The translations under genes were made by a program, and so were the position numbers. 64,000 nt of DNA. It comes from Acinetobacter haemolyticus CIP 64.3 = MTCC 9819 (lineage in GTDB: Bacteria; Pseudomonadota; Gammaproteobacteria; Pseudomonadales; Moraxellaceae). How positions within the stretch are numbered: the first letter of the stretch is position 1; each line of letters starts with the position of its first letter. Shown piece after piece: positions 10,166 through 19,045 of this stretch. The DNA lies in contig NZ_KB849799.1 in assembly GCF_000369065.1 (NCBI RefSeq), positions 1 to 64,000 on the forward strand, given 5' to 3'. The notes beneath the pieces were generated by a model. It had not been told where the DNA came from. It ran no database searches and saw only the letters and a list, made by a program, of their open reading frames with translations.

Positions 10166-10392
10166 TTAATCAATCAAAGTACCTTTTGTAGATAATAATT
10201 TTAATTTATTTAAATCAATCACCTGTATTTTTTTGAAGCCCAATTGAATCACGCCTTGTTTTTCGAATTGGTTAAGTTCTTGATTCACCGTTTGTCTCGA
10301 TACGGTGAGCATATTGGCTAGTTGATCTTGTGATATTTGAATATTCAAATCGTTAATAGCAGCCCGATTACCATAACCTTCTAATATAAATA
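10166..10392 (-). pseudogene. Crp/Fnr regulator, C-terminal fragment (HTH domain), cut off by IS
   Basis: This fragment encodes the winged helix-turn-helix end of a Crp/Fnr-family regulator (SQDQLANMLTVSRQTVNQELNQFEKQGVI). Joined to the upstream fragment with one copy of the 9-bp target duplication removed, the frame runs on without a break through RLLFI-LEGYGNRAA. This restores a protein of about 234 residues. On its own it lacks the cyclic-nucleotide-like sensory domain and a start signal, so it is probably not expressed usefully. Confidence 0.85.
10384..10392. repeat. Target site duplication, left copy
   Basis: ATATAAATA immediately outside the left inverted repeat of the IS element. The same nine bases occur at 11432-11440 outside the right end. 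A 9-bp duplication is typical of the IS903 group of IS5. Confidence 0.95.
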
Positions 10393-11431
10393 GGTTTTGT
10401 TGCACAAAGATTTGAAATGCAAAGCGCCCCTAATTGAGCCAAATTTAAGGCGTAACTTGGGTAAGTGGTCGACCTAATTCCGTAAACCTGTTGAGGACTG
10501 CTACACGTGCATGAATTTCATTCACCTGACTAGGAAAGCTTCTTGCCATTAATTTATCGCCTAATAATTTAATGCAATGCATCTTGGTTTCCACCAAACT
10601 TCGTCGATGATAGCCTGACCATTTTTTCCATAGTCTCCTGCCTAAACGTTTAACTGTTCGAAGTAATTCATTTCGTTCTAGCGAGCTGATCTTTGTATCT
10701 TTCCATGGTTTCGCATTTTTTCTAGGTGGAATCACCGCATGCGCTTGCCGATCTGCAATGACCTGACGGCATTGCTTGGTGTCATAAGCTCCATCGGTAT
10801 AAACAGAGTCAATCTGCTCATCTTGTGGAATCTGATCGAGTAAATCACCAAGCACTTGTGAATCACTGACATTATTTGTAGTGAGTTGAATAGCGCGTAT
10901 TTGAAGGGTTTCAGCATCTATACCAATATGTAGTTTACGCCATTGGCGACGATATTCAGGTCCATGTTTCTTGCGTTTCCATTCGCCCTCACCTAGAAAC
11001 TTCATGCCTGTAGAGTCTATGAGTAGATGCAGCCCATCGCTACTTTTTTGGTAGCTGATTGCAATATCAATATGCTTTTGTCTTCTACAAAGCGTACTGT
11101 AATCTGGTGCGGTCCAATTTAATCCACAAAGTTTAATCAGACTTTGCACAAAGCCAGTGACCATACGTAAAGATAGACGGAATAAGGATTTAATCATTAA
11201 GCAGCATTGGATAGCTGCGTCGGAGTAGGTTTGATTTCGCCCTTGTTTGCCTTTTGATGGAGCATACCATTGCGTAGCAGGATCAAACCAAATGGCAATA
11301 TTTCCGCGACTCATGAGTGCTCGGTTATATGCGGGCCAATTGGTTGTGCGGTAGATTTTGTGTGTAGGCTTCTTCATTTGAAAATTATATCGCTGAAAAA
11401 GCCTTTACAGATAGGTTTGTGCAACAAAGCC
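10393..11431 (-). mobile_element. IS5-family (IS903-group) insertion sequence, 1039 bp
   Basis: A complete insertion sequence. The terminal inverted repeats are 16 bp with one mismatch: GGTTTTGTTGCACAAA at 10393-10408, and the complement of GGCTTTGTTGCACAAA at 11416-11431. An exact 9-bp target duplication (ATATAAATA) flanks it. It carries one intact transposase gene. From memory, length, family and host agree with ISAba13, but I could not compare sequences. It sits in a Crp/Fnr-family gene and is transcribed in the same direction. The intact duplication, transposase and restorable target frame point to a recent insertion. Confidence 0.95.
10445..11377 (-). CDS. IS5-family transposase
   Basis: A 310-residue DDE transposase that cuts and joins the ends of the surrounding element. 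The catalytic triad is visible as LLIDSTG (D121), YTDGAYDT (D195) and LVETKMHCIK (E263), close to the spacing in IS903 transposase. The N-terminal domain (residues 1-60) is of the DUF4372/transposase-5 kind with NWPAYNRAL. The frame is intact from ATG to stop, so the element may still be active. Confidence 0.95.
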   Translation of the reverse strand: MKKPTHKIYRTTNWPAYNRALMSRGNIAIWFDPATQWYAPSKGKQGRNQTYSDAAIQCCLMIKSLFRLSLRMVTGFVQSLIKLCGLNWTAPDYSTLCRRQKHIDIAISYQKSSDGLHLLIDSTGMKFLGEGEWKRKKHGPEYRRQWRKLHIGIDAETLQIRAIQLTTNNVSDSQVLGDLLDQIPQDEQIDSVYTDGAYDTKQCRQVIADRQAHAVIPPRKNAKPWKDTKISSLERNELLRTVKRLGRRLWKKWSGYHRRSLVETKMHCIKLLGDKLMARSFPSQVNEIHARVAVLNRFTELGRPLTQVTP

Positions 11432-11918
11432 ATATAAATAATAAGCGTTGAGCAAGACGCTGGCTGATCGTTTGAGTTTGAATTGCAATTTGCTCTAAAA
11501 AAACATAACGAAGTTTTTGACTGGTTAGTAAGGCAAAGTAGTACCAATAATACGGATTTTTTAATAAGAACTCTTTTAGAGGATCTCCGGGAATTTGCAG
11601 AACAACGCTTTTTTTAAGTGCTATCGCATCATGTGATCGTGGTTGGTTATCGATTAAAGAGATTTCACCAAACCACATGATTGGCTCAGCAATTGCAGCA
11701 ATTGCCTCATTACCATTTACATCGATGTAACCCAAGCTAATTGAACCTTCAAGCACACCATATACGCCATCAAATTGATCTTGGGCATGGAATACAGCGG
11801 CATTTTTTTCAATGACGAGTTTCTTACCATGATCCAAAATGAACTGCTTGAAAGGTTCTGTAAGCTGACTAAACCAAGCGTTTTGCTGCAAATGGCGAAT
11901 ATAAATTGGATCTAACAC
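11385..11918 (-). pseudogene. Crp/Fnr regulator, N-terminal fragment (sensory domain), truncated by IS
   Basis: The N-terminal portion of a Crp/Fnr-family regulator. The chosen start is GTG at 11916-11918, with AAAGGA six bases upstream; an ATG at 11946-11948 is also in frame. It covers the cyclic-nucleotide-binding-like beta-roll (residues about 20-130, with GVYGVLEGSISLGYID and WFGEISLIDNQPRSHDA) and the dimerisation helix. Inside the IS, the frame gains about 15 foreign residues and stops at 11385, so the product has no DNA-binding domain. If it folds, it could only act as a non-binding or interfering protein. The Mpo1-like gene is divergent. Confidence 0.85.
11432..11440. repeat. Target site duplication, right copy
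   Basis: ATATAAATA, identical to 10384-10392, directly outside the right inverted repeat of the IS element. Confidence 0.95.
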
Positions 11919-12025
11919 GATGTTTCCTTTCTCAAAATTTAGTTCCATTTGTCAGCTACATGACAACTTTGTCTTTTGTTTTCTTATAGATTAATAACAT
12001 ATAGAAGTAATCGGAGAAATGAAAA

Positions 12026-12559
12026 ATGACAAATTTGGAACGTCTACTAAGTCAATACGCGGCTTATCACTTAGATCGAAATAATATTTTGACCCATTTT
12101 ATAGGGATTCCTTTAATTGTTTTTTCAATTTTATGCTTAACTGCTCGCGCTGGCGTGGAAATTTCTAGCGTTTCAGTGACTTTGGCATCGATACTGATCC
12201 TATTAAGTACGATTTACTATATTTCACTGGATAAGCTATTCGGGATTTTAATGCTGATTATATTTATTGCAGTATATCCACTTGCCATAAAAATAGCAGC
12301 ATTACCGATGTGGAGTTGGTTAGGAGCAAGTATTGGTATTTTCGTAGTGGGTTGGGTATTTCAATTCATTGGGCATTATTTTGAGAAGAAAAAACCTGCA
12401 TTTGTTGATGATTTGATTGGTTTAGCCATCGGACCATTGTTTGTTTTAGCTGAATTTATTTTTATGCTGGGTTTCCGCAAACCATTACATCAGCGTATTT
12501 TAAAAGAAGCACAAATGAAGCGTGCGACAATGGATATGAAAACGCAAACTATCTCTTAA
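12026..12559 (+). CDS. Mpo1-like (DUF962) membrane protein
   Basis: A 177-residue membrane protein of the DUF962/Mpo1 family. Yeast Mpo1 is an iron-dependent dioxygenase that alpha-oxidises 2-hydroxy fatty acids. The family histidine motifs are visible: YHLDRNNILTHFIGIP near residues 14-29 and FQFIGHYFEKKKPA near 111-124. About four hydrophobic helices lie between and after them. GGAG lies 5-10 bases upstream of the ATG. It is transcribed away from the disrupted Crp/Fnr gene, which may once have regulated it; that link is inference only. Confidence 0.8.
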   Translation: MTNLERLLSQYAAYHLDRNNILTHFIGIPLIVFSILCLTARAGVEISSVSVTLASILILLSTIYYISLDKLFGILMLIIFIAVYPLAIKIAALPMWSWLGASIGIFVVGWVFQFIGHYFEKKKPAFVDDLIGLAIGPLFVLAEFIFMLGFRKPLHQRILKEAQMKRATMDMKTQTIS

Positions 12560-12580
12560 TATTGTGTTGAATGAATAAAA

Positions 12581-12610
12581 AAACCGCCAATCAGGTCAAA
12601 TTGGCGGTTT
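12581..12610 (-). terminator. Rho-independent terminator of ychF
   Basis: A perfect 10-bp stem, AAACCGCCAA (12581-12590) and TTGGCGGTTT (12601-12610). A run of seven T follows it in the minus-strand transcript. It lies between convergent genes; on the plus strand the T-run is short, so termination of the Mpo1-like gene is less sure. Confidence 0.85.
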
Positions 12611-12628
12611 GGAAATCAAAACTTTGAT

Positions 12629-13720
12629 TTATACGTTGAAGCGGAAGTGAAGAACATCACCGTCTTGAACGACATAAGTTTTACCTTCTAGACGCCATTT
12701 TCCTGCTTCTTTAGCGCCGTTTTCACCGTTGTATTGAATAAAGTCATCGTAAGAAATACATTCAGCACGAATAAAACCTTTTTCAAAATCAGTGTGGATC
12801 ACACCAGCAGCTTGTGGCGCAGTCGCACCCACTTTAACTGTCCAAGCACGAACTTCTTGTACACCCGCAGTGAAATAAGTTTGTAAGCCAAGTAAGCTAT
12901 AGCCCGCACGAATCACCACGTTTAGACCTGGCTCTTCCATACCCATTGCTTCTAAGAATTCAGCACGGTCTTCATCTTCAAGTAATGAAATTTCAGCTTC
13001 GATCTGATTGCAAAGTGGTACAACAATCGCATTTTCTTCAGCAGCAAGTTTTTTTACTGCGTCAAGATGAGGGTTATTTTCAAAACCATCTTCTGCAACG
13101 TTTGCAATATACATAGTTGGTTTAAGTGTCATTAAACCAAAACCACGAACAGCTTTACGTTCATCATCAGAAAGGTCAGCGGCGCGAGCTGGTTTACCTT
13201 CGTCAAGTAAAGGTTGGATTTTTTCTAAAGCTGCTTTGGTTGCGATTGCTTCTTTATCGCCACCTTTTGCTGCTTTAGTTAAACGTAGTAATGCTTTTGC
13301 AACAGTATCAAGGTCAGCAAGTGCAAGTTCAGTATTGATGGTTGCGATGTCATCTAATGGGTCAATTTTACCATTTACGTGAATCACGTTTTCATCTTCA
13401 AAACAACGTACTACGTGTGCGATTGCATCAGTTTCACGAATGTTTGCAAGGAATTGGTTACCCAAACCTTCACCTTTTGAAGCACCAGCAACCAAACCTG
13501 CGATATCAACGAATTCCATGGTAGTAGGAATAACACGTTGTGGTTTAACAATTGCTGTAAGTTTGTCTAAACGTGGATCTGGAACAGGGACAATGCCTGT
13601 GTTTGGTTCAATGGTACAGAACGGAAAGTTTTCAGCAGCAATCGCTGCCTTTGTTAATGCATTAAATAATGTAGATTTACCTACGTTTGGCAGACCAACA
13701 ATACCGCAATTAAAACCCAT
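12629..13720 (-). CDS. ychF: Redox-regulated ATPase YchF (Obg-like GTPase family)
   Basis: A 363-residue protein if started at the ATG at 13718-13720 ([17 protein letters not shown]), which matches the family's usual N-terminus and length. An upstream in-frame GTG would add four residues. The P-loop is GLPNVGKST, the G3 motif is [17 protein letters not shown], and the C-terminal TGS-type domain ends [13 protein letters not shown]. YchF (OLA1) hydrolyses ATP, associates with ribosomes and affects oxidative stress responses. Its own terminator follows. Confidence 0.97.
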   Translation of the reverse strand: MGFNCGIVGLPNVGKSTLFNALTKAAIAAENFPFCTIEPNTGIVPVPDPRLDKLTAIVKPQRVIPTTMEFVDIAGLVAGASKGEGLGNQFLANIRETDAIAHVVRCFEDENVIHVNGKIDPLDDIATINTELALADLDTVAKALLRLTKAAKGGDKEAIATKAALEKIQPLLDEGKPARAADLSDDERKAVRGFGLMTLKPTMYIANVAEDGFENNPHLDAVKKLAAEENAIVVPLCNQIEAEISLLEDEDRAEFLEAMGMEEPGLNVVIRAGYSLLGLQTYFTAGVQEVRAWTVKVGATAPQAAGVIHTDFEKGFIRAECISYDDFIQYNGENGAKEAGKWRLEGKTYVVQDGDVLHFRFNV

Positions 13721-13819
13721 GAAACCACTCACAAATGTGTTATTTAAAAATTGCTGCTGATTTTACATGAAAGCCATGACAAAGTCAGGTCATGGCGAGT
13801 GCGGTTTTTTATTTCGAGC

Positions 13820-14479
13820 TTAAACTTTGCGTTTATCGAGTTGTTTAGCAATATTATCGCCTGTCGTTTGTACTAACATGACCAAAACAATCAGCACTAA
13901 AATCACCGCCAGCATGACTTGCATATCAAAACGTTGATAGCCGTAACGATAGGCAATATCGCCCAAACCGCCTGCACCTATCGCACCTGCAATGGCAGAA
14001 GAGCTGATCATGGTGACGATGGTCACGGTAAAGCCTGCAACAATCCCCGGCAAAGCTTCAGGAAGCAATACATGCCAAAGAATCTGCTTGCGGTTACAGC
14101 CCATTGCTTGTGCTGCTTCAATCAACCCTTGATCGACTTCACGTAGGCTGACCTCCGCAATACGGGCGAAGAACGGAATAGCGGCGATGGTCAACGGTAC
14201 AATCGCAGCCAAGACCCCATAACTGGTGCCGACTATCCAGCGGGTAAATGGAATCAAAGCCACCATTAAAATCAGAAAGGGTACAGAACGGGTAATATTA
14301 ATCACCCAGCCTAAAGACTGATTGATTTTCTTTGAAGGATAAATCCCAAAATCAGCAGTACTCACCAAAATCAAAGCAATTGGCAGACCAATCAAAAAGG
14401 CGAGAATCGCAGAAACACCGACCATAATTAAAGTATCGGTAGTGCCTGTGAGTAACAGATCAATGAGTTGATTGTACAT
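13820..14479 (-). CDS. metI: MetI-type ABC transporter permease
   Basis: A 219-residue integral membrane subunit with about five hydrophobic helices and the permease EAA loop (EAAQAMGCNRKQILWHVLLPEALPGI written in two blocks near residues 120-145). It belongs to the MetI family that pairs with MetN and MetQ to import methionine or related sulfur compounds. It overlaps metN by 20 bases, which indicates translational coupling. The operon context points to organosulfur uptake rather than general methionine supply. Confidence 0.88.
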   Translation of the reverse strand: MYNQLIDLLLTGTTDTLIMVGVSAILAFLIGLPIALILVSTADFGIYPSKKINQSLGWVINITRSVPFLILMVALIPFTRWIVGTSYGVLAAIVPLTIAAIPFFARIAEVSLREVDQGLIEAAQAMGCNRKQILWHVLLPEALPGIVAGFTVTIVTMISSSAIAGAIGAGGLGDIAYRYGYQRFDMQVMLAVILVLIVLVMLVQTTGDNIAKQLDKRKV

Positions 14480-15533
14480 AACCGATCACCTCAAGTTGTG
14501 TTATTGCAGGATGTTTTGCAAATTGGGCGCTGTTCAGATTAAAGTCGAGATTGCGAATCCCGATGATCAATGAGCCGATGGTACGCTGCTGAATGCTATC
14601 TACCTGACTGTGATAGACCTTAACGGGGCTATTAAAGCCATCCAATAGTTCATATAAATCAGGCACCGATTTCGATTCACTGACATATTTCAATTTTAAA
14701 ATCTGATGCGTACTCTCAGGCAAAATGGTTTGGCTCAACTCAAAGGGTAAATTCACCTGTTCAAAGTTGAGTAATTCCTGCGTGATCTGTTGTTGTGGAT
14801 TGGAAAATACTGACCAGACTTGCCCAGCTTCAACAATTTCACCTTGATCAATCACGATGACCTGATCGCAAATCTCTTGGATGACCTGCATTTCATGCGT
14901 GATCAAGACAATGGTTAAACCGAAGTCTTGGTTAATTTGTTTTAATAAAGCCAGAATATTGGCAGTACTTTCAGGATCCAGTGCGGAAGTGGCTTCATCA
15001 CAGAGCAGGATTTCAGGCTGAGAAACCAAGGCCCGAGCAATACCCACACGCTGTTTCTGTCCACCAGACAGTTGAGCTGGGTAATCATTTCTCTTTGCTT
15101 CTAAACCTACCAGCGTCAGTACATCACTGACGCGTTGTTCTATCTCAGCTTTTTCATAACCTGCAATACGGAGTGGTAAAGCCACGTTTTCCCACACGGT
15201 TTTGGCAGACATTAAATTAAAATGTTGAAAAATCATGCCGATTTTCTGTCGTGTTTTGATCAACTCGGCATGACTCAGCTCAGCAATATTTTGTTGATGA
15301 ATCAAAATACTGCCTGTATCAATTGACTCTAAGCCATTTAATGTACGCAGTAGGGAGGATTTACCTGCACCACTTTTTCCGATAATCCCAACAATCTGTG
15401 CTTTGGGAATATCGAGATGAATGTCTTTTAAGGCATGTAAGCGTTTGCCCTGTACATCATAAAACTTGTTTAAACCGCGTATTTTCAGGTGTGGAACTGA
15501 AAAATCGACTTGTGAACCAAAACTCACCATCAT
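14460..15533 (-). CDS. metN: MetN-type ABC transporter ATP-binding protein
   Basis: The ATPase subunit, about 357 residues. The start is taken at the tandem ATG pair at 15528-15533, with AAGGAG just upstream; an extension to 15563 is unlikely. It has Walker A GKSGAGKSSLLR, the signature LSGGQKQRVGIARAL, Walker B ILLCDEATSALDPEST and the H-loop LITHEM. A C-terminal NIL/ACT-like domain (about residues 270-355) is typical of MetN, where binding of methionine inhibits transport. It lies just downstream of the binding-protein gene. Confidence 0.92.
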   Translation of the reverse strand: MMVSFGSQVDFSVPHLKIRGLNKFYDVQGKRLHALKDIHLDIPKAQIVGIIGKSGAGKSSLLRTLNGLESIDTGSILIHQQNIAELSHAELIKTRQKIGMIFQHFNLMSAKTVWENVALPLRIAGYEKAEIEQRVSDVLTLVGLEAKRNDYPAQLSGGQKQRVGIARALVSQPEILLCDEATSALDPESTANILALLKQINQDFGLTIVLITHEMQVIQEICDQVIVIDQGEIVEAGQVWSVFSNPQQQITQELLNFEQVNLPFELSQTILPESTHQILKLKYVSESKSVPDLYELLDGFNSPVKVYHSQVDSIQQRTIGSLIIGIRNLDFNLNSAQFAKHPAITQLEVIGYVQSTH

Positions 15534-15541
15534 CGTTCTCC

Positions 15542-16372
15542 TTATTTCCAGCCAGAGAACCATAGCGTTGGACCAAAATCGCTATCCAAGGCCGCTTTCA
15601 CTTTTGCTGAGTTTTGATAAATCTCGACAAATTTCTGTAGTTTGTTGTCCTTGTCCTGATAATCATCACGCACCACAAATAAAATCGCATAACGTTTATT
15701 GGTGTTGTCATCAAACAATAAGGCACTTTCAGGATCTGCGGTTTTGGCCAAACGTAAGTAATGCGGATAGCCAAAAGCAAGATCAACATCATCAATTGCA
15801 CGTGCTGTTTGCGGACCTTCCACTTCAGTAAATTTCAGGTTCTTCGGATTTTCGATAATGTCTTTCAGTGCAGAAAGGTGATTGTTACTGTCTTTCAGTT
15901 CAATCAACTTGGCTTGTTGCAATAGCAATAAAGCACGCCCTTGATTAACAGGATCATTCGGAATCGCAACAGTTGCACCATTTGGCAGTTCATCAAAGCT
16001 TTTATATTTTTTTGAATACAGTCCAACATGCGAAGCCGCACCCGCAGCAAATGACTTTAATTTAAAGCCAGTTTCTTTAATGGCATTATCCAAAAAAGGC
16101 TGATGCTGGAAAAAGTTTGCATCGATATCACCATGATTCAAAGTGATGTTAGGCGTATTCCAGTCGGAAAACTCGACCAATTTGACATTCAAACCTTGCT
16201 GTTTGGCTTCATCTGCTGCAACTTGCAGTGGATGAGCAAAAGAAGGACTAATCCCAATCACCAGTTCACTGCTATGGTTCTGTCTTTGCTTATTCCAAAT
16301 CAATAAGGCAATAATCGCAACAACGACGACAAGGCCAATACCAAGCCATTTTTTAGAGGCTGTTTGAGCCAT
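15542..16372 (-). CDS. metQ: MetQ/NlpA-family substrate-binding protein with an N-terminal membrane anchor
   Basis: The periplasmic binding component, 276 residues, started at ATG 16370-16372 with GGAG six bases upstream. After a basic segment comes one long hydrophobic helix (WLGIGLVVVVAIIALLIW), then the NlpA-type binding domain (LVIGISPSFAHPLQ, DANFFQHQPFL, AIPNDPVNQGRAL, FGYPHYLRLA). No cysteine lies at or after the helix, so unlike E. coli MetQ it cannot be a lipoprotein; it is probably held by an uncleaved signal anchor. It lies 24 bases downstream of the monooxygenase gene, so the likely cargo is an organosulfur compound. Confidence 0.85.
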   Translation of the reverse strand: MAQTASKKWLGIGLVVVVAIIALLIWNKQRQNHSSELVIGISPSFAHPLQVAADEAKQQGLNVKLVEFSDWNTPNITLNHGDIDANFFQHQPFLDNAIKETGFKLKSFAAGAASHVGLYSKKYKSFDELPNGATVAIPNDPVNQGRALLLLQQAKLIELKDSNNHLSALKDIIENPKNLKFTEVEGPQTARAIDDVDLAFGYPHYLRLAKTADPESALLFDDNTNKRYAILFVVRDDYQDKDNKLQKFVEIYQNSAKVKAALDSDFGPTLWFSGWK

Positions 16373-16396
16373 ATATTTCTCCAATTCTTTATTTAG

Positions 16397-17809
16397 TTAA
16401 GCACTTAGGTTTTCAATTATTTTCAATTCGTTGCTATGTTTATATTTGCTACATCGGAACTGATCAGCAGGATGGCTGGCAGCTAAATGGTCCCCTTGGG
16501 CAAAAAGCTTATTGCGTAATGAACCTGTGCCATATTCAGTTTTATAACGTCCACGTTGCTGTAACTCAGGGATCACCAGTCGAATGAAGTCATGATGTGA
16601 CTCAGGCGCAACCGTACGAGTCAGGTTAAAACCATCAATGCCAGTTTGATCGAGCAGCTCAATCAGATATTCCGCAACTTCAGCAGCACTGCCGACAATG
16701 AGCGGATAACGTCCACCCAAAACATGCTGTGCTTTCAGATCATTTTTGCTGATGCGCTGTTCTTTAAACTTCTCATTGACGGAAGCAATGCTATTGCTCT
16801 TTTGATAAGGAATCGCTTCATCATCTGCAAACTGTGAAAGATCAATCCCGACTGAACTTGCATAATGCGCTAGACCTGCTTCAGGACTAGCATATTGACG
16901 ATATTCAGCCAGTTTTTGCTGGGCAAGTTCATGTGTTTCAGCGACAACGACGGTAATGCCGACAAATATTTTAATCGCACTTGCATCTCGACCTTGTTGC
17001 TGTGCTTGTAGTCTTATTTTATTGACTTGCTGACGAATCTTTTCAGGTTGATCGCCACCAATAAAAATACATTCCGCATGACGTGTAGCAAACTGTAGTC
17101 CTTTCGGTGAAGCACCTGCTTGGAATAAGGTTGGGGTACGCTGTACCGACGGCGCAACTTGAAATACACCTTGGCTTTGATAATATTGTCCTTGATGATT
17201 GATCGAGTGGACCTTGTTCGGATCAGTAAAAACGCGCTGTTGTTTATCTTTCTTTAAGGCATCATTTTCCCAAGAACCTTCCCAATATTGATAGCAAAGT
17301 TGTAAAAACTCCTCGGCTTGATCATAACGTGCATCATGATCTTTTAAGCCTTTTTGCCCAATTAGGCGTTCGGCACTATCCAAATAGCCAGTGACAATAT
17401 TCCAGCCCAAACGACCTTGGGTTAAATGATCAAGACTGGCAAATCGCCGTGCAAATTGATAAGGCTGTTCATAGCTGAGATTGACCGTGACACCAAAACC
17501 CAAATTCTGCGTGACCAAAGCCATTGCTGAAATCAGGGTGGAAGGGTCATGGCTTGGTAGTTGAATCGATTCTTTTAAAGTCAGCTCAATCCCATTTTGA
17601 TAGACATCGTAAACGCCCGTAATATCCGCTAAGAATAAACCATCAAACAAACCTTGTTCTAAAGTTTGTGCCAATTCAGTCCAATAACTCAGTTCATTAA
17701 AGCGATGTGATTGATCACGCGGATGCGTCCATAAGCCATGATTGATATGACCGACACAGTTCATATCAAAGGCATTTAACAAGATTTTTTTAGCAGTCGT
17801 TTGGCTCAT
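16397..17809 (-). CDS. FMN-dependent monooxygenase, NtaA/SnaA/DszA family (LLM class)
   Basis: A 470-residue luciferase-like flavin-dependent monooxygenase. Motifs of the long NtaA/DszA subgroup are present: a start of the KKILLNAFDMN kind, LFDGLFLADITGVYD, HDPSTLISAMALVTQNLGFG, GRLGWNIVTGYLDSAERL and SPKGLQFATRHAECIF. Relatives cleave C-S or C-N bonds of sulfones, sulfonates or aminopolycarboxylates using reduced flavin from a separate reductase. It is translationally coupled to the SfnB gene upstream (TAATG), and followed by the ABC importer. The exact substrate cannot be deduced. Confidence 0.88.
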   Translation of the reverse strand: MSQTTAKKILLNAFDMNCVGHINHGLWTHPRDQSHRFNELSYWTELAQTLEQGLFDGLFLADITGVYDVYQNGIELTLKESIQLPSHDPSTLISAMALVTQNLGFGVTVNLSYEQPYQFARRFASLDHLTQGRLGWNIVTGYLDSAERLIGQKGLKDHDARYDQAEEFLQLCYQYWEGSWENDALKKDKQQRVFTDPNKVHSINHQGQYYQSQGVFQVAPSVQRTPTLFQAGASPKGLQFATRHAECIFIGGDQPEKIRQQVNKIRLQAQQQGRDASAIKIFVGITVVVAETHELAQQKLAEYRQYASPEAGLAHYASSVGIDLSQFADDEAIPYQKSNSIASVNEKFKEQRISKNDLKAQHVLGGRYPLIVGSAAEVAEYLIELLDQTGIDGFNLTRTVAPESHHDFIRLVIPELQQRGRYKTEYGTGSLRNKLFAQGDHLAASHPADQFRCSKYKHSNELKIIENLSA

Positions 17810-19032
17810 TACAAAGTCCCCCGACGTGGAGGCAGAATGCCATTCAACACATAATTGCCAATGAAGTAATATTTCCAGCGTGCAGCATCATGTAAGGTAT
17901 GTACACGTGCATTACGCCAATGACGATCAAGACCATCAGCACTTTGACTGCCACGACTACCGGCTAATTCAATCAATTTCGATGAGGCTTTTAATGCAGT
18001 TTCAGTACTATGCGCACGTATTTTGGCGACATCAATTGAGGCTTTGGCCAAGGTCTCTGCATTGAGATCCTGTTTGGCAATATCTACAGAGCGAGCTGCT
18101 TGTTTAAGTAAAAGTTCGCTGGCTTTGACATCGGTTGCCACACGACCTAACTCAGATAGGGTTAAGGGGTCTTGAGTAGCGGAATCAATATTTGCGTCAA
18201 TCCAAGGGCGGGCGACACGCACACGTTCCAGTGTTTCTTCAAAAGCAGCACGAGCAATCCCGACTTCAATCGCTGCATGCATGATTTGAGCAAATGGGCC
18301 AACCAAAGACAGTTGCTTAAACGCAGTATCAAAAGCAATCACATCCTCTTTGGCAACAAAGACCTGATTAAATTTGACTGTACCACTGCCTGTGGTACGT
18401 TGCCCAAAGCCAGACCAGTCATCAATCAGTTCTAAGCCTTCACTATCACGTTGCACAAAAGCCAGAAACTCATTACCCGTTTCATCCACCACTAAGGTTG
18501 GAATACGATGTGCAAACAGACTACCGGTGCAATAAAACTTTTCTCCTTGAATCAGATAACCGTTTTCGCTTGGAATTAAGGTGGTTTGCTTATGTGCAGA
18601 AGTGCGGGTTTTAAATTCCGCCAGCGCATTACCGAAACGTGCACCTTGTAATACTTCTTGATAGAGGCGTTTCTTTTGCGCTTCCGTACCAGTATTGCGT
18701 AATACTTCCAATGCATAAAAATGGTTTTGTGGAATCTGACCGATTGAACCATCCGCACCACTAAACAGCGCAATCACTTTAGCTACGGTTAGGCTGGAAA
18801 CTTCTGCACCGCCGTATTGTTTGGGTACAGTAATCGCCCATAAACCTGACTGACTATAGCTTTCGATTTCTGTAAAGGGCAAGTTCCGGTTGGTATCACG
18901 TTCAACCGCCGCTTGTTTAAACTGTTGACTGAGTTGAGTCGCAATTTCTAGGGCTTCGGCATCGCTTTGGATAATATGAGCCGCTTTTAAATGGGGCTTG
19001 GCAAAACCTTGTAGTTCTTGATATGAGGTCAT
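17809..19032 (-). CDS. sfnB: SfnB-family sulfur acquisition oxidoreductase (second copy)
   Basis: An acyl-CoA-dehydrogenase-fold flavoprotein of about 407 residues, start ATG 19030-19032 with AAGGAG nine bases upstream. It has the fold's pattern LWAITVPKQYGGAEVSS, IGQIPQNHFYALEVL, DDWSGFGQRTTGSGTVKF and the C-terminal HWRNARVHTLHDAARWKYYFIGNYVLNG. SfnB/DszC-type proteins are flavin-dependent oxidases or monooxygenases used to obtain sulfur from organosulfur compounds when sulfate is scarce. It is a clear paralogue of the next gene upstream and ends in a TAATG overlap with the monooxygenase. Confidence 0.85.
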   Translation of the reverse strand: MTSYQELQGFAKPHLKAAHIIQSDAEALEIATQLSQQFKQAAVERDTNRNLPFTEIESYSQSGLWAITVPKQYGGAEVSSLTVAKVIALFSGADGSIGQIPQNHFYALEVLRNTGTEAQKKRLYQEVLQGARFGNALAEFKTRTSAHKQTTLIPSENGYLIQGEKFYCTGSLFAHRIPTLVVDETGNEFLAFVQRDSEGLELIDDWSGFGQRTTGSGTVKFNQVFVAKEDVIAFDTAFKQLSLVGPFAQIMHAAIEVGIARAAFEETLERVRVARPWIDANIDSATQDPLTLSELGRVATDVKASELLLKQAARSVDIAKQDLNAETLAKASIDVAKIRAHSTETALKASSKLIELAGSRGSQSADGLDRHWRNARVHTLHDAARWKYYFIGNYVLNGILPPRRGTL

Positions 19033-19045
19033 GATGATTTGCTCC

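Noticed and set aside
10166..10405. A stand-alone small HTH regulator of 79 residues
   Set aside because: Its first codons lie in the IS end and target duplication; the frame joins exactly to the N-terminal Crp/Fnr fragment, so it is a gene fragment.
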